Origin: Warburgia ugandensis
Taxonomy: Eukaryota > Streptophyta > Magnoliopsida > Canellales > Canellaceae
DNA length: 64,000 nt
Direction of reading: 5' to 3'
Assembly: GCA_035236585.1 (NCBI GenBank)
Contig: CP141130.1
Location: forward strand, 31,507,501 to 31,571,500
Positions 35,900 through 46,415 of this stretch are shown here, one piece after another. The position numbers and the translations under genes are program-made. Under the pieces are notes generated by a model. That model was not told where the DNA came from and did not search any database. It saw only the letters and a list, made by a program, of their open reading frames with translations. The stretch's first letter is position 1. Every line of letters starts with the position of its first letter.

Positions 35900-36400
35900 T
35901 GACGGGTCGAGTGCAGCTATGCTATCGTTGTGGGAGTCGTCAATGGGCTCCTGAATATTCACTGATTTGTGATATTTATATATACAAATAAGTAATTTCA
36001 AGGTGATTTGAGGAGTCAAAGAGGGCTTGCAATCCCTTGAAGCATGGGGACCGAGATTAGACAGTCTCGGATGTCCAAGTTTCAGCTGTAAGCGGACTTG
36101 TTGTCTTAAGATGAGTAGGAAATTTTGATATCCTTCATGAAGATCTGGCTTGAGTCTCTTGATGTTTTAAGAATCTTAGTAAGAAGGATGCTGTTTATTG
36201 TAAATTTTGATGAGTTCTCTGCGGCTTTCTGTGTCAGAGTGCATAATGAGCCGGAAGAGGCCAACATTTTAAAATCAGCGGCTGAAACTTGATAGGAATT
36301 GGTGCAGAAAATGAACAGGGGCAAGTTTCGGAGTACAGATTCGATCTTTGCGATTCCAGCATTAATTTTTTAACCAATATACACATTATATAGGCACATG
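35900..36400 (+). other. G6PDH 3' UTR and downstream region
   Basis: Directly follows the TAA. An AATAAG word at about 35988 could serve as a near-upstream polyadenylation element, but the cleavage site cannot be placed. No other gene starts here. Confidence 0.4.
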
Positions 36401-36635
36401 GAAATGTCCAACTATTGTTTTCAGTCGTAGTGTCTGCAACCTCACATTTTGATAATGAGGGTCTTTGTTTTCTTCACTTAGTAGCTTTGATTCTCGGAAT
36501 TTGTAGACGCCATTCCTCCCCACTCCCGGAAGAGTTTAGATTTTCTACTCTTCAAAAATCTTGCCGATTGGATTTTCTTGGCGTGAACGCCCCCATCATA
36601 TTGCTCAAGTGATCGACCTTTCGTTTTCAGGTGAT

Positions 36636-36767
36636 GGGGGCAGCCCCAGTGCACAAAGCTCCCATACACAGCCTTGTATTTTGCAAGATGCTGTTTCTAT
36701 ATCTTGAACCCATGACCTCAAGGTCACACGACGACAACTTTTGCCATTGCGCCAAGGCTTCCCTTCT
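36636..36767 (-). mobile_element. Second Au-like SINE, internally deleted
   Basis: The - strand runs GAAGGGAAGCCTTGGCGCAA, GTTGTCGTCGTGTGACC, GGTTCAAGATATAG, then a CTTGCAAAATACAAGGC segment and GTGCACTGGGGCTGCCCC. Compared with the intron 4 copy it lacks about 50 bases in the middle (the part with GGTCCGCC). It lies 0.7 kb after the G6PDH stop, in the same orientation as the first copy. Confidence 0.75.
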
Positions 36768-37149
36768 GTTTTTGTATGAACTAATATTCGACATGGATAA
36801 TGTAGCAGTGGTCAACTGAAAGGATCCACCAATAAACCCCATAAAATCAGCTAGACTACCTTTGGTTTGTGCATGTAAGGTGAAAGTTCTATATTAAAAT
36901 AAATAAAATTTTATTAAAAAATCTCACTAGTTTATTGTTTAGTCACTTTGAGTTAACGGAGATATACGAGCTAAAGCCATAGTATGAGCTACACATGAAA
37001 ATTTTAAGCCATTAGATGAATCTCAAACTTCTAAGTTAGGTGTCAAATATACAGCATTGTGTAAGGTACTTTATGGTCTTATCAATTCATTTTTAGTAAA
37101 GCTTGAAATGGGCACGGGCTTGAAGAAAGGATGTAATATCATGTCAACT
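36768..37149. other. Spacer between the SINE and the copia fragment
   Basis: AT-rich; nothing recognised. Confidence 0.4.
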
Positions 37150-37620
37150 TAAGTGATTGCATTTATTTTAGTTCCATGATGAAGCAATTCATTATGTACC
37201 CCATGAGTTTTAGAACATGTTCTTGGACTAGTGTCCTATTTGTCATGCAGATAGAGTTAAAACCTTTCACATCTGTCAATTGTACTAATTGGTGATTTTT
37301 ACTAAACATCCCATGGACACTAACCATAAGGTCCCTTGCATTTTTTATGAGATCATGTTTCTTTTGGAGATTATTGATCATAGATGCCAAAATAAAGCAC
37401 TTAGCCAAATTATCATCTTTATGCCACTTGGTCAAGTTTATTTGATAAGTAGTAAAGGCCTCATCTCCAGCATCATCACTAGAATGCAGAGATGCACTAG
37501 CCTTGCTTCAGTCACATAGGTTACTTTGTTTACCATCAACATAATTTTAAGATTTCTAAGCCAATGAATTTTTTTCTCTTCAAGGATCTTATTCAAAGGA
37601 TCAAAGTTGTTGATTTTCAT
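37150..37620 (-). pseudogene. Ty1/copia gag fragment
   Basis: Two adjacent pieces on the - strand read as one copia-type Gag with a break. The first has NNFDPLNKILEEKKI and LRNLKIMLMVNKVTYV (37438-37620). The second has KWHKDDNLAKCFILASMIN, LMVSVHGMFSKNHQ and TNRTLVQEHVLKLMGY (37163-37435). These match the N-terminal half of copia Gag. The pol region is absent: the sequence to the left is too short. No LTR was identified for it. Confidence 0.75.
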
Positions 37621-38796
37621 CTACAACCAATCAAACCATATGAATAAGTCAAGAAACACCAATGCCAAATATACATTTCTATTAAATCAAGGTTAATAAT
37701 GTAAAATACTATTCATTTTAAAGCAGCCCCTCAACTGATTGACAAAATGAATATTGAGAATCTTATTCTTATTGCAATTGGCTTCTACTGTAGCAAGTCT
37801 AACTAGAACACATAGGTAGCTTGTATTGTGGCATGTGATTACCCGTGCTTGTAATGAGGCACATTATTTATCCTTCATTATCATAATACTCGATTTTAAT
37901 GGCCATCAACATAGCAACTATCTTATACACAATAATAATGGCTTCTACTGTGTCATGTGATCTGCTTTGTACATCAAACTATAATTTCATTAGGTTAAGT
38001 ATAACCAATTGTCAATTCCAGTGTATCCAATAATGTAATCGAAACATATCCTCTAGGTATCCCATTGCATTTACATTACCAAATAAACTTCCAACTACAA
38101 TAAAAGACTATAAGATTAATAACTTCATCCTAAGTTTTTATTTTACTTAACACTCAATATCTATAAAGGGGTAACCATCCATTTAAATAGAGAAAAATCA
38201 TGCCTATAGTGAATAAAAATATTCACAATGTAACATAGGTGATGATTATGGACCATTAAAATTATTGAACTAATCATACAAACTATTTATGTGATCCTTT
38301 CATAAAACTTCCAAGATTATCATATAATTGTTTATGAAAATTATTTGAGTCAAATCATTGAAATGCACTAGTTAATGTTTTTCCATGCATGATCATTTCT
38401 TCAACTCCCAACAATCCATTGGATCTCCATTCACGGTCATATTTTGCTATTTCTTGATCTTCTAAACTATCTAAGTTATTCCTATTATAAAAGAAAAGAA
38501 GAGTTATATCCTTTCAATAAACAAAACTTGAGAAATTAGTTATTAAAATTAACTACTCAAGTAGAATACATCAATCAAGATAGATATCAAAATTAAGTCA
38601 CATTCATAACCAACCAACATCATCACATACATGAATCCATTCACCACATACATTCAATAATGTCTATAATCACACATCAACAACTATATCCATGCATGCT
38701 CTAAATTAACTATAACTTTCTAAATTTCAATCCAATCAATAACAAGAATAATGTCTATTAAGAAAGTTAAAATTAAAAAAAATACTTATGTGAGTA
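37621..38796. other. Unassigned AT-rich DNA left of the large gypsy element
   Basis: May belong to the same copia relic as the gag fragment, but no primer-binding site or LTR end was found. No gene. Confidence 0.4.
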
Positions 38797-38801
38797 AAAC
38801 A

Positions 38802-41797
38802 TGTAACACCCTGGATTTTTAAAACATTTTTTTTATAGTAATAATAATAATGGCATTTTTTTTTCAAAATAAGAGCATTTGGGATCCCAGGAGAATTTTT
38901 ATTTATCATTTTACTAAAACAATTCTTAAAAACTCTGGGTGTTAGTTTTCCTTTTTCAAAATGACATACATATAAATTTAAAGATAAGTAAAAACAATAC
39001 GCGTATCAATCAACGTCAAATAAATCGGCACCTTTATTTTAAATCAAATAAATGTCCAAAACACAATAATAATATGTCATAGGGTCTATCCATCATAACA
39101 TCCCATATAAATGTCCAACATATGTCTAATCATCTCAATCAAATCCATAAAATGAAAGTACACAGTCCATAATTAAATTCAAATGAGAATCCTGTTTATT
39201 GACTCACATCACTGTCTAAAATTCTAGGAAAAAGGATCTTCCGCAGCTCTCACGGTTTCTCAACAACCTTGCCTTTCCTGTTATTGCGTTCGAGATCTAA
39301 GGCATTGCAAAACAAAGCAATGCCTCAGCAAGCTATCGCTTGTGTAGGTACATACACAATTATGTAATAAAATGAAATAAATGAATAACAATACTGATAA
39401 AATAACAAGTCTATCATTTATGAAGATAGCGGTATCATAAGTCATGTCAACATAAATCCCAATTTATTTCATATGCTAAAATATGCATTTCACAGAGTTA
39501 AAAACATGACATGAATCAAGGTAAATGAGCATACAATAAGAATAAGGGTACCCTAAGGTAATGAGTCCCACAACATCGCACTAATATCACTGATCATGAG
39601 TACTCATAGCCAACCTTTGAGTGTCGTCACACCCAGGCATACCATCAGTAACCATGCTCATCATACATGCACACATAATAAGAATATGGGCCATCATGCC
39701 ACAGTGGCAACCGTCCATGGGTATCAACCATCGCCGCTCTCCGTCGACACCATAATGGGAGACTTAGCGTCTGTCCCCATGGAAAGGCTCAGACCAGTAG
39801 TGTGGACTATCCATATTACCAAACCCCTACCGAATGTCATCTATGGGCAGGTGTTTATCATATCATAATATCATCACATCATAATCTAGGAGGGTGGGTG
39901 GCCGGCCCTATCCCTCCTAGCATGACGCCCACCGGGCGAGAGCACCCGTCATCAAATATAAAACACGAAAATCATATGTATATGCTAAAACTCAAGAGCA
40001 CTCATAGCTTGAAATCCCCAAGACATGCCCTCATCCTCGGGTTAGCCTACAAAAGGACCAGCTAATAAGCCTCTATTCTTATTTCCATGTAAATCTATGC
40101 ATTTCCAATATATAATAAGAAATAAATCTCTATTTAAGCATAATTAATTAACATCATGCTCATAAAAACAATTGTCATGAGTTTATTCAATAAAAGATTT
40201 TAATTTGTAATAATCATAATGTACTCAAGTCACATGAAATCCATGGCAATAATAATTGCAATTTAAAACACAATCACACATGATGCTATGTTTATGCATG
40301 GTTTAAAAATTAAGGCAAAGCATTAATTGTCGTCACCTACCTCAATGTGAGACCATTAATTTGCTAATAATCCCCTTAACTGGTATATTCAAGTGCACCC
40401 GTATATGTCACATCACTATTTTAAAAATTTTCTAAATAAAAGTGATTATTTATAAGTTTTTAAGTTAAAACTAGATCTGCATCGTCAATACGGTCACAAC
40501 ACCTCTTTCGGATCGTGATTTGGACTCCTCTAGCTCCCAAAAATCATATTTTTGTGAAAACATATGTAAATGGGGCCTGCCCGACCACCATAAGGTGGTC
40601 TACCGGCAAAAACCGGGCACCACGAAGATGCCCAACTTCCAGATGTGTCACGGGGATGCGCCGCATGCGTCCTCGGTACCGTGACGCACGCGACAGTGCG
40701 TCACGGTCGCCAGGACGCAGCTCGTCCCGACCCCACTGAGACAGCCATTGCCGTCTCTCCTGCATGCATGCGACGTCGCGTATGCATGCGACGTTGACGC
40801 CATTTGACGTCGTCTTTAGAGGCGTCCCGCTGTGCATCCCGGCGTCAGCGCCAAGGCGCCGTCGACGTTACCGCTGCTGGAGAAGACGACCAGATTCCGG
40901 TCGTCTCCGGCAAGCCTACAGGGCTCTATTTTGTGCGATTTTTGTGCCGTTTTTCTCAGAATTTCCTCTAGAATTCATTTATGCCCTCCTTTTGAACTGA
41001 TTTTTCTAAAAACCATGTTTTTTAAATAATTTTTTCCAAGTTCCTAAAAACATCCCTAGGTACTGGTTTTCACGTTTTCTAGAGAAACCCACCGTTGGAT
41101 CTCTCCCAAATTTAAAGGGTTTGATCTTGGGTCTCTTGTGCACTAGTTGGAGGGTGCAATTTTCAAATAGACGTGATTTCATCCATGAAATCGCCCTCCA
41201 ACAGTAGCATGCACAGAGTTCCCAGGAAAATTTGATTTTTTTTATTTAAACGTAATTCTAATTTTATTTACCTGTTTAATAATTACATAAATTAGGGTTT
41301 AAGGCTTACCTTGCATTGTTAACCGTTGATGGACATTGCCGGAGTTCCACTCGCTGGAAAAGTTGAAGTTTTTCAGAGTTAGGGTTTTTGAGTAAAGCTC
41401 AATGAAAACGCTCAGAGTGGAGCATTTTGGCTCCTAGGGAAGGGTAGATATAGGCTTAGAGTCCTAGGGGAAGAGAAACTCTTCCCTTCACGCCTCTTTC
41501 CATGGTTTCTCCGAAGATTTCGCTGGATCTGGTAGAGGCGTGTGGAAAACGGGGGTGCCATTATCAATTAGGACCGCTGTGTGATACGTCTATGCCAAAT
41601 GACTAAACTACCCCTATGACTTCAACGGCTCATATCTCCCTCATTTGGGCTCTGTTTTTCGTATTCTTTGTGGCGTTGGAATCCTGTTGACAAGAACTTT
41701 CAAAATTTTAAGTTTTTAGGAAATAATTTCATCTAAAAATTTTAATTTAATTTATTTAGTAATTTCTTAATTTGTACTAAAAATTAAGGATATTACA
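38802..41797 (-). repeat. 3' LTR of the gypsy chromovirus (about 3.0 kb)
   Basis: In + reading TGTAACACCCTGG .. GGATATTACA. On the - strand it shows in order the recurrent block (complement of 41644-41683), donor-like GCAAGGTAAGCCTT (complement of 41301-41314), a GC-rich segment (40.6-40.9 kb), AGGAGTCCAAATCACGATCC (about 40510) and a stem-loop at 39300-39325. Short frames in the LTR match in both copies but look non-coding. Confidence 0.9.
39300..39325 (-). other. LTR stem-loop (9-bp perfect stem)
   Basis: AGGCATTGC, loop AAAACAAA, GCAATGCCT, next to the CAGCAAGCTATCGC block. It is the counterpart of the stem-loops at 16917 and 58077. The copy in the other LTR (46917) has lost several pairs. 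Confidence 0.65.
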
Positions 41798-41812
41798 TCC
41801 TTCTCTCATAAA
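41798..41812 (-). other. Polypurine tract
   Basis: On the - strand ATGAGAGAAGGA directly precedes the LTR start TGTAATATCC, as expected for plus-strand priming. Confidence 0.6.
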
Positions 41813-41843
41813 AATTTTGTCCTCGAAATTTAGCTACATACCT

Positions 41844-44800
41844 CTATGTTAATAACTCTGGATGAATCTTTTGCATCTCCTCCTCTATTTCCCAAGTAGC
41901 CTCCTGTAATAAATGATACTGCCAAAGGACTTTGATCAATGCAATGGTCTTATTTCTTAACTCCTTGACTTTAGTATCCAATATGTGCACTGGTCTCTCC
42001 TCAAACGTCATATCAGACTGTAGCTCTCCTAGGATCTGCTCCAACACGTGTGAGGGATCTGGCATATATTTCCTCAGCATAGACACGTGAAAGACGTCAT
42101 GTACATTTGCCAGCTGTGGGGGTAAGGCTAGCTGGTATGCCACTGACCCAACTCTGCGTAAGATCTCAAAAGGTCCAATATACCTGGGGCTAAGCTTCCC
42201 TTTATTTCCAAACCTCAACACTCCTTTCATAGGAGTAACTTTCAAGAATACATGCTCACCTTCAAAGAACTCTAAGTCTTTTCTCCTCTTGTCTGCATAA
42301 CTTTTCTGTCGACTGTGAGCTATCAATAACCTTTTCCGGATGACTTGGACTTTCTTTGCACACTCTTTCACTAACTTAGACTTCACCACAAGTCTTTCTC
42401 CTACATCACTCCAATATAAGGGTGACCGACAAGGTCTACCATAAAGTGCCTCGTATGGAGCTATACCAATGCCAGCGTGATGACTATTATTGTAGGCAAA
42501 TTCTACCAAAGGTAAATGATCTTCCCAGCTACCCTTCCAATCCATAACACAAGCTCGTAGCATATCCTCAATAGTCTGGATGGTCCTCTCGCTCTGTCCA
42601 TCTGTCTGAGGATGGAATGCTGTGCTAAATTTCAGTCTCGACCCTAATGCCTCTTGCATGCTTTTCTAGTATTTTGAGGTAAACCGCGTATCGCGATCCG
42701 ATATAATCATCAAAGGAATTCCATGTAGACTGATGATCTCCTTCACATATAATTTCGCTAAACTATCCACAGTCTGATTCTATCTGATAGGAAGGAAATG
42801 AGCGGACTTGGTCAACCTGCCCACCACAACGCATATCATGTCGTTGCCGCTAGCAGTCCTCGGAAGACCCAGAATAAAGTCCATGGTAATATGATCCCAC
42901 TTCCACTCAGGAAGGACCAGTGTCTAGAGTAGTCCTGATGGACGCTAATGCTCAGCCTTGACCTGCCGACAGGTTAAACATCGTGCAACGCACTCTCCAA
43001 CATCCTTCTTCATACCATTCCACCAGAAATGCCTCTTGAGATCCTGATACATGTTCATACCCCTAACATGAATTGTATACGGGGACTGGTGCACTTCTTG
43101 AAGTAACTCATGCCTCAATTCGTCATCTGCTGGTACTACTAACCTTCCCTTAAATCTGACTCCTCCATCTGGTCCCCTCGAAAAATCTGCCTTATCTGTC
43201 AAATCCTATGTTTCTTTATCTTTGTCCTGTGCCTCTAAGATCCTATCAAAGAACTTAGACCGAGTCGACAAATTGGCAATCATCACTCTAGACTTCCTAC
43301 TTAGGGCATCTGCAATGACGTTAGCCTTCCCAGGATGGTACTGTATGGTGAAGTCGAAGTCCTTGAGATACTCCATCCATCTCCACTGCCTCATGTTCAA
43401 ATCACTCTGAGTAAAGAAATACTTGAGGCTCTTATGATTAGTGAATACCTCAAATCTCTCACCATAAAGATAATGTCTCCAGGACTTCAATGCAAATACC
43501 ATCGCTGCTAATTCCAAATCATGTGTTGGGTAATTTACCTCATGTGTCTTCAGCTGTCTAGATGCATAGGCAGTTACCTTACCATGTTGCATCAACATTG
43601 CTCCTAATCCTTTGCCAGAGGCGTCACAATAAACTACATAACCGCCTGCACCTGATGGTAAAGTCAATACCGGAGCAGTGGTAAGTCTCCTCTTGAGCTC
43701 TTGGAAGCTCTCCTCGCACTCCTCGGTCCATACAAATTGAGTGTCTTTCCTGGTCAGGGTGGTCAATGGTAATGCAATCTTAGAGAATCCCTCTATGAAA
43801 CGACGATAATATCCTGCAAAACTGAGAAAACTGCGTATCTCAGTCACTGTCTTGGGCCTCTACATTTGCTGAATCCATGGCCACTCCATCTTTAGATATG
43901 ACGTGGCCTAAGAAATGCACCTGGTCTAGCCAAAAATCACACTTATTGAACTTGGCATACAACTGATGTCGACGAAGTGTGTCCAATACCATGTGGAGAT
44001 GCTTTCTATGTGCCTCATGACTAGGCAAATAAATCAAGATGTCATCAACGAATACAATCACGAACTTATCCAAATAAGCTAAAAAAACATGGTTCATTAG
44101 ATCCATGAACACTGCAGGTGTGTTCATCAATCCAAACGGCATCACTAGGAACTCATAATGACCATAATGACTCCTAAAGGCAGTCTTTGAGATATCCTCT
44201 TCTCTAACCCTTAGCTGATGATACCCTGACCTTATATCTATCTTGAAGAACACTTGTGCCGATTGGAGCTGATCAAATAAATCATCTATGCGTGGCAAAG
44301 GGTATCGGTTCTTTATAGTAACACTATTCAACAACCGATAGTCAATGCATAGTCTCAGTGATCCATCCTTTTTCTTCAGGAAAAGGACTGGTGCTCCCTA
44401 TGGTGATCCACTCGGTCTGATGAAGCCCTTATCCAATAACTCTTGCAATTGTACCTTAAGCTCTCTCAACTCTGCTGGAGCCATCCTGTATGGTGCCTTA
44501 GAGATAGGCAATGTACCTGGCACCACGTCAATGGTAAAGTCAATCTCCCTACTTAGCGGCAATCCTGGTAATTCCTTAGGAAAGGCATCAGCAAATTCAC
44601 GGACAACATCAATCTCGTCAATCCGTGGTTGTTCCTTGTCCTCAACAGTCACATATGCGAGGAATGCGTTACACCCTCGTGTAAAAAATCGTGCCGCCTT
44701 CATAGCAAAGATGATGCATGTACCTGACTGATCTTTCCTACCCTGGAACATTATTTCTGGTTGCCCAGGTATAAGAAAAGTGACTCTTTGCTTTTGGCAG

Positions 44801-46275
44801 TCTACCATAGCCCAAGAATAATATCGTAGTCTACCATGTCTAGTAAGATGAAGTCAATGTCCATACTCACGCCTGATATCTCTACAGGTATTTCTTTCAG
44901 ATATTCTGTAGTCTCTACTGTCTCTCCCACAGGTGTCATAATATCTAATCCAAATGCTAGTTTGTGTACACATACATTAGGGCAAGATGCAAAAATACAT
45001 GATATAAAAGAATGTGTAGACCCTGTGTCAAAAAGAACTTTGGCATGTCGATCTGAGACTAGAAGAGTACCTTCTATGACCTGGTGTGATGCCTGCGCCT
45101 GTCTTGACGTGATGGCAAATACTCGTCCCTGGCTACGTGGTGCGGTAGCTGTCTCTGCACCCATCTCTGTTTGCCTCTCTCTCTGCCCCTTAGGACAGTC
45201 CTTAATGAAGTGGCCGACGTCTCCATAGTTGAAACACCTGTATGGCTGTCTCTGGAAAGGTGTATAGGGCTGTTGCTGTGGTTGGAGCTGCCTTTGTTAT
45301 TGTGGCCTCTCAAATCTATTACACCCTTGCCCAGGGTGCCAACCCTTGCACCTATCACATCTCTTTCTCTCAATATCTCTCTTAAATTTGGCTGATGCAC
45401 CATGTGTCTGCATGGCACTAAACGGTCTCTTGCCCTTAAAGGGCTGGAACGCACTCCCTCTATTCTTGAGAGAGTTCTTCTCATGCATGGAAGCCATGTC
45501 AACAGCATCTCGCACAGAAGTGGGTCGTGAAGAAATCACTCGATCTCTCAGCCAAGGTGTCAATCCATCAACAAATTTGTAGGTTGCCTCTGTGTCTGAG
45601 GCCAACGCGTGAGGTGCAAATCTCCTCAGTCATGTAAATCGGTTCAGATACTACTGAACCGTCATGTCCCTTTGCTCCAAAGTGGCAAACTCTTTCTTCA
45701 AGGACTGCAATGCATGGGGTGGAAAGTACTGAGTGTCGAAATCCTGTTTAAAGGCTGCCCATGTCATCATCTCAGTCGGATCTGATCGGGTGAGTGTAAA
45801 GGTCTGCCATCAGAAGCCTGCCTCACCTTTCAGTAAGTAGGAGGCTACTCTAACTTGATCCTCTGGCGAGATCTTCATAGCGTCAAAAGTCCTTTCCGCC
45901 TCAAATAACCATCGCTCGGCCTCCTTCGTGTTACCATTGCCATAAAAGGGTTTCACCATCTTTTGAAATCTCTCTAATAATTTATCCGTCTTCTTAGAGT
46001 CGCTAGTAGCATTACCCTCAATGGTTTTTGGTGCTGGTGGTTCCTGTACTGGTTGGGAGGAATGAACTGACGAGACCATGGGTGCCACTTGAGGTGGAGG
46101 AATAGGGCTAGGGTTAGCAATGTCAACAACTATCCTAACCTGCTACTGTATAAGTGGTACTAGCCCTGACATTAATCGATTCAATAACTCTGCATCTCAA
46201 TCCCCTTGATCAGAGGACTCAACAGGGGGGCCACGGGTGTAGCAGGGTAGACCTTGTCCTTCTTCGAGGAGCCAT
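41844..46275 (-). pseudogene. Gag-pol polyprotein, broken
   Basis: Starts MAPRRRTRS (ATG complementary to 46273-46275). Gag includes MVKPFYGNGNTKEAERWLFE (about 46000) and a zinc knuckle CFNYGDVGHFIKDCP in which the second Cys is Tyr. Protease has LFDTGSTHSFIS. RT has [22 protein letters not shown] and FVDDILIY. RNase H has CDASGKGLG but FTNHKSL where the family has TDHKSL. Integrase has an HHCC finger (43070-42950) and SERTIQT of the core. The tail [19 protein letters not shown] is chromodomain-like. In-frame stops lie at 45651, 45630, 45297, 44398, 43206, 42780 and 42666, among others. Frameshifting deletions lie near 43850 and 44805. Confidence 0.92.
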
Positions 46276-46395
46276 CTGTCAAAAGTTTTAAATATCACTA
46301 AGTGTAAGTTCCCTCTCATAGTTCCTCTCTCTACAACAAATATGGACTGTTACTTACATATAAATGGACATTTGTAAGGATTATGATTTACTAGA

Positions 46396-46411
46396 CTAGG
46401 CTCTGATACCA
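46396..46411 (-). other. Primer-binding site (initiator Met tRNA)
   Basis: The - strand reads TGGTATCAGAGCCTAG, four bases from the LTR end TGTGACA. This is the standard primer site of Tekay/Del and many other plant LTR elements. Confidence 0.9.
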
Positions 46412-46415
46412 ACTT

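Noticed and set aside
39596-40065. Paired frames conserved between the two LTRs (also 47234-47670)
   Set aside because: Conservation is explained by the two LTRs being copies of one sequence; the frames lie in LTR R/U5 and have no protein motif.
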